Below, in pieces: positions 11,165 to 19,264 of a stretch of DNA of 64,000 nucleotides. The translations under genes were made by a program, and so were the position numbers. This stretch comes from UBA7672 sp047601145 (GTDB lineage: Bacteria > Pseudomonadota > Alphaproteobacteria > Caulobacterales > Hyphomonadaceae): the NCBI GenBank assembly GCA_047601145.1, contig JASGJW010000001.1:868001-932000 (forward strand). The letters are read 5' to 3'. Within the stretch, counting starts at the first letter, position 1, and every line of letters begins with the position of its first letter. The notes under the pieces were generated by a model that worked only from the letters and a program-made list of their open reading frames with translations, made no database searches and was not told the DNA's origin.

Positions 11165-11180
11165 TGGCACACAGAAGGCT
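11165..11180 (+). promoter_or_regulatory. Degenerate sigma-54-like element before micropeptide 2
   Basis: TGGCACA-N4-AGGCT keeps GG and GC at the sigma-54 spacing but has lost the TT of the -12 box. It lies 32 bp before the second micropeptide ATG, closer than the perfect element is to the first gene. It may be a relic of a duplicated promoter-gene unit or a weak second promoter. Confidence 0.3.
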
Positions 11181-11211
11181 CAGTCGGAAAACCAAGAAAC
11201 GGAGAAAAACT

Positions 11212-11343
11212 ATGAACGGTCTGATCAAACCCACGAAGCTCGACGGCGTGAACTTCCTTGGCTCCATGGCCATCGCCCTCTGCAGTGTTTCGGCTGTGCT
11301 CTACGTGATCGCGACGGCGTTCACTGGCGGCGGAGTGGCCTGA
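11212..11343 (+). CDS. Tandem micropeptide 2, 43 aa, single membrane segment
   Basis: A 43-aa paralogue of the preceding peptide: it begins MNGLIKPTKLDGVNFLGSMA, then has a hydrophobic helix and a GGGVA tail. Against copy 1, most differences fall in the helix and are conservative, which fits selection on a translated product. The leader ACGGAG ribosome site is conserved. It is probably expressed on the same sigma-54 transcript, which ends at the strong terminator 35 bp after its stop. It contains one Cys in the helix that copy 1 lacks. Function unknown. Confidence 0.75.
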   Translation: MNGLIKPTKLDGVNFLGSMAIALCSVSAVLYVIATAFTGGGVA

Positions 11344-11378
11344 ACCCACTCCCAAGCCTGAACTGATCCCAGCCAATG

Positions 11379-11417
11379 ACCGGCCAGCTGCTCCCCCAGC
11401 TGGCCGGTTTTGCTTTT
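11379..11417 (+). terminator. Rho-independent terminator of the micropeptide operon
   Basis: A perfect 12-bp stem, ACCGGCCAGCTG pairing with CAGCTGGCCGGT, closes a CTCCCC loop and is followed by TTTGCTTTT. The T tract is on the plus strand only, so it ends the micropeptide transcript and not the opposing nadR one. Confidence 0.92.
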
Positions 11418-12415
11418 CAGGCGAGCGGGCGGAGCAGGGCGTCGACGGCTTCGATAGCCTTGGCGCGGCGCTGCTCGGGCGTGCCCTGGATGCGGATGAA
11501 CTTCACCCCGCGCGTCATGAGTTCGCGCTCGCACGCGCGATGGAAATTCCGGCGCACGGCGGGATCGTGGAAATAGCGCGTGCCATCGTCGACCCAGGGC
11601 AAGTCGATGTCGCAGAAGAGATAGAGGTCCGGATAGTCGCGATAGGTGTCGAACCAGGGATCGCGCGAGCCCGCGAGCGTGTCCGACCAGACGGCGGTGA
11701 GCACCGGATCCGTGTCCTCGATCAGCACGCGATTGGCGCGCAGCGATGCGGCGGCGACGCCCGCAAGGTGTCCCATCACGATCTGGCGCATGTCTTCCGG
11801 CCTCGTCGCGCCTGCGCCGAACGCCTCGGTGTGGAAGCGGCCATACTCTGGCGCAACCACGGTCTCGTAATGACGGGCGAGCTGCGCCGAAAGAGTCGTC
11901 TTGCCGGTCGATTCCGCGCCGAACAGGGTGACGCGCTTGAGGTAGTAAGGCCGCACCGGCCCGGGCAGGAATTGCCAGTTGCGATAAGGGTCGTTGCGGA
12001 TCGCCGTCGCCGAGATCGGAAAGGCCGTTCGCGCTTCATCCACGGGCACAAACCGTGCGCCGGCTTCAGCGGCAAGCCTGTGTCCATAGGGCTCTGATGC
12101 GAAGATGATGTCGATCGGCTCGGGGTGATAGCGCTTCAGCACGTCGTTCCACAGCGGCCAGAAATTCTCGGGATCATCCTCCGGAACCTGCGGCAGGATT
12201 TCCTCGCAATGGATCACGCGCGCCGCCGGGAACAGCTCCTTCATCCACTGGAAGCGCAGCTTGCCGGGAATGGGATCATCGGGCAGCGAGCAGACGAGAA
12301 TGGTCAGCTCCTCCACATAGGCGCGTCCGAAGTCGCACAGATAGACGTGGCCGATATGCGGCGGCATGAACTTGCCGAGCACGAAGCCGCGTTTGGGTTT
12401 GCCGAGAAAGCTCAT
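11417..12415 (-). CDS. nadR: NadR-type bifunctional NMN adenylyltransferase / ribosylnicotinamide kinase
   Basis: A 332-aa protein of two catalytic domains. The N-terminal nucleotidyltransferase has GKFMPPHIGHV (a GxFxPxHxGH type motif) and would form NAD from NMN and ATP. The C-terminal kinase has Walker A GAESTGKTT and would phosphorylate nicotinamide riboside to NMN. The N-terminal HTH repressor domain of enteric NadR is absent, as in other two-domain forms. The start is the ATG at 12415, overlapping the pnuC stop by 4 bases; the open frame extends to 12520 only within pnuC. Together with PnuC it makes a complete uptake and salvage route for nicotinamide riboside. Confidence 0.92.
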   Translation of the reverse strand: MSFLGKPKRGFVLGKFMPPHIGHVYLCDFGRAYVEELTILVCSLPDDPIPGKLRFQWMKELFPAARVIHCEEILPQVPEDDPENFWPLWNDVLKRYHPEPIDIIFASEPYGHRLAAEAGARFVPVDEARTAFPISATAIRNDPYRNWQFLPGPVRPYYLKRVTLFGAESTGKTTLSAQLARHYETVVAPEYGRFHTEAFGAGATRPEDMRQIVMGHLAGVAAASLRANRVLIEDTDPVLTAVWSDTLAGSRDPWFDTYRDYPDLYLFCDIDLPWVDDGTRYFHDPAVRRNFHRACERELMTRGVKFIRIQGTPEQRRAKAIEAVDALLRPLA

Positions 12416-12996
12416 GCGGGGCTCGTTGCGCCAGAATAGCCGCGCATCTCCTTGCGCCACTCCCACCAGCCCCAGAAGGCGTTGAAAAAGAAGAACACGT
12501 AGAGCGCCGTGAACAGCCACATGCCCGCGCTGGAATAGAGATAGACCGACGCCACGTTGACAATCAGCCAGACCGGCCAGGTCTCGAGATACTTCCGGTC
12601 GAGCAGGTATTGCGCGACGACGCTGACTGAAAGGGTAACCGCATCAGTGAAGGCGAGGTCGAAGTCCGTCCATTCCGTCATCGCCCACGCGCCTGCCCAG
12701 GCGGTGATGATGGCGATGACGACCGAGAGGATCACGTCGAGCGGTTTTGCGCTGCGGATGCGCGGGCGCTGTCCCTTCGCGCCGCGCAGCCAGTACCACC
12801 AGCCATAGATCTGCACGAAGACGAAGAACACCTGCAGCGCCGCGTTGGCGTAGATGCCTGCCTGCAACACCACGACGAAGAACAGCGCCGTGCCGACAAT
12901 TCCCACCGGGAACTGCCAGAGATTGCGCTTCACGCCGAGGATCACGCAGGCAAGCGTGACCAGCGTGGCGGCAAGTTCGAGAGGGTTGACGTCCAA
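12412..12996 (-). CDS. pnuC: Nicotinamide riboside transporter PnuC
   Basis: A 194-aa inner-membrane protein with about seven hydrophobic segments and many Trp residues. Diagnostic stretches are FPVGIVGTALFF near the start, QIYGWWYWLRG in the middle and WGWWEWRKE near the end, all typical of PnuC. PnuC facilitates entry of nicotinamide riboside, which the cotranslated NadR then phosphorylates and traps. It is the first gene of the leftward pair and diverges from glnD with 164 bp between them; no NadQ or NrtR gene is adjacent, so how it is regulated is not visible. Confidence 0.95.
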   Translation of the reverse strand: MDVNPLELAATLVTLACVILGVKRNLWQFPVGIVGTALFFVVVLQAGIYANAALQVFFVFVQIYGWWYWLRGAKGQRPRIRSAKPLDVILSVVIAIITAWAGAWAMTEWTDFDLAFTDAVTLSVSVVAQYLLDRKYLETWPVWLIVNVASVYLYSSAGMWLFTALYVFFFFNAFWGWWEWRKEMRGYSGATSPA

Positions 12997-13160
12997 CTTC
13001 CGGCCCCGGTTTTTCCCCGCGCCCGAACCTGCCTTGCGCCCGCCCGGCGGGCAACCGGGCTTGGCCTTGCGGTGTTTCGCCGGAATTCGGCAGTTCCGGC
13101 CATGGAATCACGGCCTTGCCGCCCTGTTGCAGTGCGCAAAACACGGCTAGAGATCGCGGC

Positions 13161-16013
13161 ATGATCGACGCCGAACCGGCTCACGACCAGCCCCAGACTT
13201 CCCGGCCCGGCCAGCCCAAGCCCGGCCCCTGGCGCATTGCCGACATCGTCGATGGCCGGAAGCTGCGCATCCAGCTCACCGCCGCGGCGCTCGATAACGG
13301 TTCCGACCCGATCGCCCAGCGGAAGCGGGCGCTCGACCTGATCCATGCCGCCCTGTTCCGCGGCCGCATGATCGCGCAGGAGCGGCTGGAGGAGGGAGCA
13401 GACGGCCTCGACACCGCCGGGTTGCTTTCCGCCGTGATGGATGAGGCGCTGTCCGCGCTCTACGATTTCACGGTCGTCCACATTTTCCGCGCCCACAATC
13501 CCACCGAAGCCGAGCGCATGGCTGTCGTCGCCGTGGGCGGTTATGGCCGCAACGTGCTGGCGCCGTCCTCGGACGTCGATCTCCTGTTCGTCCGCAACTA
13601 CAAGCAGACTGCCTGGGCCGAGAGCGTCATCGAATACATGCTCTATGCGCTGTGGGACATGGGCCTCAAGGTCGGTCACGCCTTCCGCACGATCGACGAG
13701 TGCGTGAAGCTCTCCAAGGAAGACGTGACCATCCGCACGGCCATCCTCGACAAGCGCTTCCTGTTCGGCGACCGCGGCGTCTACGACAAGCTGACCGAGC
13801 GCTTCCAGAAGGACGTGATCGCAGGACGCGGGGCGGAGTTCGTCGCCGCCAAGCTGCAGGAGCGCGCCGACCGCCACGCGCGCGAGGGCGACTCGCGCTA
13901 TCGCGTCGAGCCCAATGTGAAGGACGGAAAGGGCGGCCTGCGCGATCTGCAGACGCTGTTCTGGCTCGCCAAGTACATCCACGGCGGCGCCAATCTCCAG
14001 GAAGTGCTCGACAACTCCGCCTTCACCCCGGCTGACAAGGCGATCTTCCTGCGTGAGGCGCGCTTCCTGTGGACCGTGCGCTGCCATCTCCACTTCCTGA
14101 CGGGCCGGGCAGAAGAGCGTCTCTCATTCGACCTGCAGCCCGAGATGGCGACGCGCATGGGCTATACCGCCCGCCAGAACGTCACATCGGTCGAGCGTTT
14201 CATGAAGCGCTACTTCCTCGCGGCGAAGGAAGTGGGAGCGCTGACGCGCATTCTCTGCGCCAAGCTCGAGGTCGATGAGAAGAAGCGCCCCGGCGGCCGC
14301 CCACGTCTCATTCCAGCCGCCGCCGCCAAGCCGCTCAAGGAGCAGGGCTTCGCCCTCGATGGCGGGCGTCTCACCATCACCGATCCCGAGATGTTCGTGT
14401 CGGACACGCGCAAGCTGATCCGCCTCTTCTGGCTCGCCAACGAGCGCGATGTCGACATCCATCCCGAGGCAATGACGGCGGCGCGCCGCTCGCTCTGGGC
14501 GCTGACGCGTCAGGCGCGTGTGGACGATGATTCCCGCGCGATGTTCCTCGACATCGTCTGCGGCAAGAACCATTCGAACCGCATCCTGCCGCTCATGAAC
14601 GAGGCGGGCGTGCTCGGCCGTTTCCTGCCGGAGTTCGGGCGGATCGTCGGCCAGACGCAGTTCAACATGTATCACCACTTCACGGTGGACGAGCACACGC
14701 TGAAGGCGGTCGAGACGATCCACGATATCGAGCGCGGCGCCGAGAAGGACCTCCATCCGCTCTCGACCGAACTCTTCCCGAAGATCCAGCACCGGCGGGC
14801 GCTCTATCTGGCGATGCTCCTGCACGACACAGGCAAGGGCAAAGGCGACCAGCAGATCGAAGGCGCCAAGCAGGCGCGGGCCGCCTCTCTGCGCCTTGGC
14901 CTTGCCGAGGATGAAGCCGAGCTCGTCGCCTGGCTCGTCGGCAACCACCTTGAGATGAGCGACACGGCCCAGCGCCGCGACATCTCCGATCCGCAGACGA
15001 TCGCGAAATTCACCGAGCGTGTCGGCAACCTCGAGCGGCTGCGTCTCCTGCTGATCCTTACGGTTGCGGACATTCGCGCGGTCGGGCCGGGCGTGTGGAA
15101 CGGCTGGAAGGGCCAGCTGCTGCGCGATCTCTATTACGCAACCGAAGCCGCCCTGCGCGGCGGCCGCACCGACGAGCACAGCGTCCGCGCGCAACTTGCA
15201 GATCGCGCCGAGACGGCGCGTGCGGTCCTCGCCGATCGTATCGGCCCCACCCCGCAGCTTGCAGCTGTCGAGGCCGCCTACTGGACCAGCTTCACCCCCG
15301 AAGCGCAGGCGCGCCATGCGGCGGCGCTTGGCAAGGGGACGGGCCAACCCGTCACGGTTGCGGCAACCGTCGATCCTGGCCGTTCGACCACGGAAATCCT
15401 TGTTTCGGCGCCAGACCGTCCGGGCCTGTTCGCCGACCTCTGCGGCGCACTCAGCGCGGCTGGGGCCAACATCGTCGCAGCCCACCTCTACGAGGCGGGC
15501 GATGATCGCGTGCTTGACGTGTTCGACGTGCAGGACAGCCGCGGCCAGCCGCTCGGCAGCGATCACCCGCATGCGCTGGAGCGGATCATCACCGACCTTC
15601 GCGCCGCCGCAGCAGGGGGCGAGGGCGTGAAGCGCCCCGGCAAGGCGCCGGCCGCCAGCCGCCGCCACGCCGCCTTCATCATCTCGCCGACGGTTCTCAT
15701 CGATCGCACCGCATCGGCCGACTCGACCGTAATCGAGGTCTCGGGCCGCGACCGCCCGGGCCTGCTCTACGACATCGCGCGCGAACTCGCGGACACAAAT
15801 CTCTCGATCCGCTCGGCGCACGTCGGGGCTTATGGCGAACGTGTGCACGACGTTTTCTACGTGGAAATGCTGCCGGGGGGCGGAGCGATGCCGAGCGACA
15901 TGGATGAGAAACTGACGACGCGCCTCGTTGAAATCCTTCGCTCGCACGCGCCCAACGCGCCGCGGATTCCGGCCCACACGCTGGCGCGCGCGCCGGCCTC
16001 GTTCGACCGATAG
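13161..16013 (+). CDS. glnD: Bifunctional uridylyltransferase / uridylyl-removing enzyme (PII)
   Basis: A 950-aa nitrogen sensor that uridylylates PII protein when glutamine is low and removes UMP when it is high. The nucleotidyltransferase motif GGYGRN followed by SSDVDLLF (metal-binding Asp pair) lies near residues 126-142. The HD phosphohydrolase motif LLHDTGKG is near residue 552. Two C-terminal ACT domains, each opening with a DRPGL motif (about residues 752 and 864), bind glutamine. The ATG at 13161 was preferred to the open extension back to 13116. murJ starts 12 bases after the stop, and the two are probably cotranscribed. GlnD is often tied to sigma-54 circuits, which is of interest given the sigma-54 promoter about 2 kb upstream. 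Confidence 0.97.
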   Translation: MIDAEPAHDQPQTSRPGQPKPGPWRIADIVDGRKLRIQLTAAALDNGSDPIAQRKRALDLIHAALFRGRMIAQERLEEGADGLDTAGLLSAVMDEALSALYDFTVVHIFRAHNPTEAERMAVVAVGGYGRNVLAPSSDVDLLFVRNYKQTAWAESVIEYMLYALWDMGLKVGHAFRTIDECVKLSKEDVTIRTAILDKRFLFGDRGVYDKLTERFQKDVIAGRGAEFVAAKLQERADRHAREGDSRYRVEPNVKDGKGGLRDLQTLFWLAKYIHGGANLQEVLDNSAFTPADKAIFLREARFLWTVRCHLHFLTGRAEERLSFDLQPEMATRMGYTARQNVTSVERFMKRYFLAAKEVGALTRILCAKLEVDEKKRPGGRPRLIPAAAAKPLKEQGFALDGGRLTITDPEMFVSDTRKLIRLFWLANERDVDIHPEAMTAARRSLWALTRQARVDDDSRAMFLDIVCGKNHSNRILPLMNEAGVLGRFLPEFGRIVGQTQFNMYHHFTVDEHTLKAVETIHDIERGAEKDLHPLSTELFPKIQHRRALYLAMLLHDTGKGKGDQQIEGAKQARAASLRLGLAEDEAELVAWLVGNHLEMSDTAQRRDISDPQTIAKFTERVGNLERLRLLLILTVADIRAVGPGVWNGWKGQLLRDLYYATEAALRGGRTDEHSVRAQLADRAETARAVLADRIGPTPQLAAVEAAYWTSFTPEAQARHAAALGKGTGQPVTVAATVDPGRSTTEILVSAPDRPGLFADLCGALSAAGANIVAAHLYEAGDDRVLDVFDVQDSRGQPLGSDHPHALERIITDLRAAAAGGEGVKRPGKAPAASRRHAAFIISPTVLIDRTASADSTVIEVSGRDRPGLLYDIARELADTNLSIRSAHVGAYGERVHDVFYVEMLPGGGAMPSDMDEKLTTRLVEILRSHAPNAPRIPAHTLARAPASFDR

Positions 16014-16025
16014 CGCAGATCATCC

Positions 16026-17579
16026 ATGTCGCTGGCCCGCAACGTCTTCGTGCAGACCTTCTTTACGCTCGGCAGCCGCATGCTCGGCTTCGTGCGCGAC
16101 CTCGCGCTGAACTACCGGTTCGGCGGGCAGGGGCCGCTGATGGATTGCTGGGCCACGGCCCAGATGCTGCCCAACCTGTTCCGCCGCCTGTTCGCGGAAG
16201 GCGCCTTCGCACAGGGCTTCGTGCCCGTGTTCGCAGCCGCCCGCGCAACTGAAGGCGCGGATGCGGCCGACCGGATGGCGTCGCAGGCGATGGCCTTCAT
16301 CCTGAGCGTCGTGGCGCTGGTCACGATCGGCATTGAAGTGGCGATGCCGATGATCATGCCGTTCCTGCTGTCGGCCTATGTCAGCGATCCCGACACGCTG
16401 GCGACAGCGACACTGATGGCACAGCTCGCCATGCCCTATCTCGTCTGCATGACGCTGGCCTCGCTCCTGTCCGGCGTGCTCAACACGCTCGGCCGGTTCG
16501 CCCTGACCGCCGCAGCGCCGATCCTGCTCAATGTATGCACCATCGTTCCGCTGTTCCTCGTGCACGACCGTCATCTGGCGGCGGAGATCGCCGCGTCGGC
16601 CGTCACGGTCTCGGGCATCCTGCAGACGACGCTTCTGTGGTGGGGAACGCGCAAGCTCGGCGTGAAACTCCGCATCAGCCTGCCGAAGCTGACGAAGAGC
16701 GTGAGGCGAATGCTCGCGATCGCCGTGCCCGGCGCCATCGCAGGCGGCGCGTTGCAGGTGAGCTCGCTGGTGACGCAGGCGCTCTCAGGCTCGGATGCCG
16801 GCGCCCGCAGCGTGCTCTACAACTCCGATCGCCTCTACCAGCTCCCGCTCGGCCTCATCGGCGTCGCCGTGGGCCTCGCCCTGGTGCCGCGGCTCTCGCG
16901 CCACTTTGCCGAGAACGACCACGCCGCTGCGTCTAAAACGATGGACGATGGCATCGGCCTCTCGATGGCCTTCACGCTCCCGGCGACAGTCGCGCTCCTG
17001 ATCATCCCGTTCTTCATCATCGACGCCACGGTCACCCGCGGTGCGTTCACCAGCGCTGATGCTGCACGCACCGCCGAGGTGCTCCGCCAGTTCGCCTGGG
17101 GCGTGCCCGCCTTCGTGCTGGCCAAGGTGTTCACGCCGCCCTTCTTTGCGCGCCAGAAGTCCAAACGGCCGATGCAGTTCTCGCTTGTCTCGGTCCTGAT
17201 CACGGTCGGGGTGGGCGCGACGCTCTGGTACTGGCTGCCAACGGTCGGGCGCGACGGCGCGATCGGCCTTGGCATCGCCACCTCGTTCGGCGCCTGGGTC
17301 AACGTCTTCCTGCTGGCAGGAACGCTGGCGCGGGAAAAGGTCTATGCGATGGGCCCGGCGGTCTGGTCGCGGATGTTCCGGCTGGTCCTCGCCAGCACGA
17401 TCATGGGCGTCTTCGCGGGCTTCTGCGCCTGGCAGTACCCGATGCTGGCCAGCCTGTTCTGGCGCAAGGAAGTGGCCGTTATCGCCGTCATCGTTGTTGG
17501 CGTCGTGATCTACACCGCCGCCGCCTTTGCGCTCCGGGCGGTGAACTCTTGCCGAGATCAAGGGCGCACTACGCCGTGA
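16026..17579 (+). CDS. murJ: Lipid II flippase MurJ
   Basis: A 517-aa MOP-superfamily membrane protein with about 14 helices that moves lipid II across the inner membrane for peptidoglycan synthesis. The N terminus carries the family signature: SRMLGFVRDLALNYRFG, then DCWATAQMLPNLFRRLFAEG with the conserved Arg residues of the central cavity, and FVPVFA. Length is usual. It follows glnD closely, the common order in alphaproteobacteria, and precedes trpS by 73 bp. Confidence 0.97.
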   Translation: MSLARNVFVQTFFTLGSRMLGFVRDLALNYRFGGQGPLMDCWATAQMLPNLFRRLFAEGAFAQGFVPVFAAARATEGADAADRMASQAMAFILSVVALVTIGIEVAMPMIMPFLLSAYVSDPDTLATATLMAQLAMPYLVCMTLASLLSGVLNTLGRFALTAAAPILLNVCTIVPLFLVHDRHLAAEIAASAVTVSGILQTTLLWWGTRKLGVKLRISLPKLTKSVRRMLAIAVPGAIAGGALQVSSLVTQALSGSDAGARSVLYNSDRLYQLPLGLIGVAVGLALVPRLSRHFAENDHAAASKTMDDGIGLSMAFTLPATVALLIIPFFIIDATVTRGAFTSADAARTAEVLRQFAWGVPAFVLAKVFTPPFFARQKSKRPMQFSLVSVLITVGVGATLWYWLPTVGRDGAIGLGIATSFGAWVNVFLLAGTLAREKVYAMGPAVWSRMFRLVLASTIMGVFAGFCAWQYPMLASLFWRKEVAVIAVIVVGVVIYTAAAFALRAVNSCRDQGRTTP

Positions 17580-17652
17580 GAGGGGCGCCCCGGGCGTCGC
17601 CTTGCCGGGCGGTGGCGAGGGCTGATAAAGCCCCGCGCCAGAAGGATCGACC

Positions 17653-18690
17653 ATGACCGAGCAAGCCCAGGTTCAGTATTCCGGCCCGCAGCGGGTCTTT
17701 TCTGGCGTGCAGCCGTCGGGAAGCCTGCACCTTGGCAACTATCTCGGCGCGCTCGTGAAGTTCGTCGCAATGCAGGACCAGTACCCCTGCATCTTCTGTG
17801 TCGTCGACCTGCACGCCATCACCGTGCCGCAGGATCCGAAACTGCTGGCCGCCCAGACGCGCGAGATCGCCTCGGCCTATCTGGCCGCAGGCGTTGACCC
17901 GAAGAAGTCGATCATCTTCGCGCAGTCGTCGGTGACGGCGCACGCCGAACTCGGCTGGATCTTCAACTGCGTCGCCCGCATGGGCTGGGTCGAGCGCATG
18001 ACACAGTACAAGGACAAGTCCTCGGGCAAGGACGCGGAGAACGTCTCAGTCGGCCTGTTCGACTATCCCGTCCTGCAGGCCGCCGACATCCTTGCCTACA
18101 AGGCGACGCACGTGCCCGTCGGCGAAGACCAGAAGCAGCATCTCGAACTGAGCCGCGACATCGCCGGCAAGTTCAACCGCGATTTCAATGCGCCCGGCTT
18201 CTTCCCGCTGCCTGAGCCGATCTATCAGGGGCCCGGCGCCCGGATCATGTCGCTCAAGGACGGCTCGAAGAAGATGTCGAAGTCTGACCCGTCCGATGCC
18301 TCGCGCATCAACCTGCTCGATACGCCCGACGACATCGCCAAGAAGATCAAGCGCGCGACCAGCAATTCCGACCTGCTTCCCTCTGAAGTGAAGGGCCTGG
18401 AAGGCCGCGCGGAAGCCGCAAACCTCGTCGGCATCTATGCCGTGCTCAACGGACAGACCGAACAGCAGGTGCTCGACGAATTCGGCGGGCAGGGCTTCGG
18501 CAAGTTCAAGCCGGCTCTTGCCGATCTCGCCGTCGCCAAGCTGGGCCCGGTCGCCGACACCATGCGCCGCCTCATGAACGATCCCGCCGAGGTCGACGCC
18601 ATCCTTCGCGACGGCGGGGATCGCGCCCGGGCGATCGCAGCGCCTGTCATGGAAGAAGTCCGCCGCGTGGTCGGCTTCTGGCGCCCTTAA
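17653..18690 (+). CDS. trpS: Tryptophanyl-tRNA synthetase
   Basis: A 345-aa class I aminoacyl-tRNA synthetase charging tRNA-Trp. The HIGH-type motif is SLHLGNYLG (about residues 24-32) preceded by SGVQPSG, and the KMSKS loop KKMSKSDPSD lies near residue 206. Both are intact and spaced as in TrpRS. A ribosome site AGAAGGA lies just before the ATG. The gene is placed after murJ, as in related genomes. Confidence 0.98.
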   Translation: MTEQAQVQYSGPQRVFSGVQPSGSLHLGNYLGALVKFVAMQDQYPCIFCVVDLHAITVPQDPKLLAAQTREIASAYLAAGVDPKKSIIFAQSSVTAHAELGWIFNCVARMGWVERMTQYKDKSSGKDAENVSVGLFDYPVLQAADILAYKATHVPVGEDQKQHLELSRDIAGKFNRDFNAPGFFPLPEPIYQGPGARIMSLKDGSKKMSKSDPSDASRINLLDTPDDIAKKIKRATSNSDLLPSEVKGLEGRAEAANLVGIYAVLNGQTEQQVLDEFGGQGFGKFKPALADLAVAKLGPVADTMRRLMNDPAEVDAILRDGGDRARAIAAPVMEEVRRVVGFWRP

Positions 18691-18760
18691 TCGCGACCCC
18701 GGGGCGCATTCCGCCACACGCTCCGCGTCCCTATCTTGGGGTGGACCTGCGGAGGCTGGC

Positions 18761-19174
18761 TTGAAGAAACTCCTCGCCATAATGGCCCTGATGCTTGCCG
18801 CCTGCGGGCAGGGCGCGTCGCTGAAGGTGACAGATGCCCAGTACCGCCCGCCGCTGGGCGTCACCGGCGTCGGCGTCGCCTACTTTTCCGTGAGATCGGA
18901 AACGGCCGACCGAATCATCGGCGTCTCCTCGCCTGAGGCTGCGTCCATCGAGATGCACGGATCTGTGAGCAACGGCGTCCAGACCGTGATGAAGCGCCTC
19001 GAAAGCGTCGACCTGCCGGCCGGCGAGACCGTCACATTTAGCCCCAAAGGCATGCATCTGATGGTTTTTGGGCCCAAACCGCTCGCAGAAGGCGCCACAT
19101 TTCCGATCCAAATCGAATTACAGTCGGGACGCAGTGAAACAGTAGCGTTCCATCATGCGTTAATGGGTCAGTAG
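18761..19174 (+). CDS. PCu(A)C-type copper chaperone-like lipoprotein
   Basis: A 137-aa protein starting at a TTG with a GGAGG ribosome site 5 bases upstream. A short signal segment ends in the lipobox LAAC, so it should be a lipoprotein of the periplasmic face. The mature part has the PCu(A)C pattern: a Met-His pair (IEMHG), a further Met (VMKRLE), and the GMHLMVFGPK segment, which together form the Cu(I)-binding set. Such proteins hand copper to cytochrome oxidase or other periplasmic cuproproteins. No Sco or cytochrome oxidase gene is next to it, so the partner is unknown. Confidence 0.82.
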   Translation: MKKLLAIMALMLAACGQGASLKVTDAQYRPPLGVTGVGVAYFSVRSETADRIIGVSSPEAASIEMHGSVSNGVQTVMKRLESVDLPAGETVTFSPKGMHLMVFGPKPLAEGATFPIQIELQSGRSETVAFHHALMGQ

Positions 19175-19195
19175 GGCGTCGAGTAAACTCCACAT

Positions 19196-19213
19196 TAGTG
19201 ATTGTTGGGTTGA
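19196..19213 (+). promoter_or_regulatory. Two-block motif shared with the response-regulator promoter (copy 1)
   Basis: TAGTGATT directly followed by GTTGGGTTGA, 51 bp before the DUF2333-like gene. The same two blocks, 4 bp further apart, occur upstream of the response regulator at 44953. The role is not known; a shared regulator or sigma factor is one possibility. Confidence 0.3.
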
Positions 19214-19264
19214 GGTTAATGGCGGGTTCATGCAGGGTCCGTTTCGGGTAGCCGGGGCTGGCTG

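Noticed and set aside
14124..15977. 617-codon frame antisense to glnD
   Set aside because: Covers the catalytic and ACT regions of glnD; no recognisable domain and biased composition.
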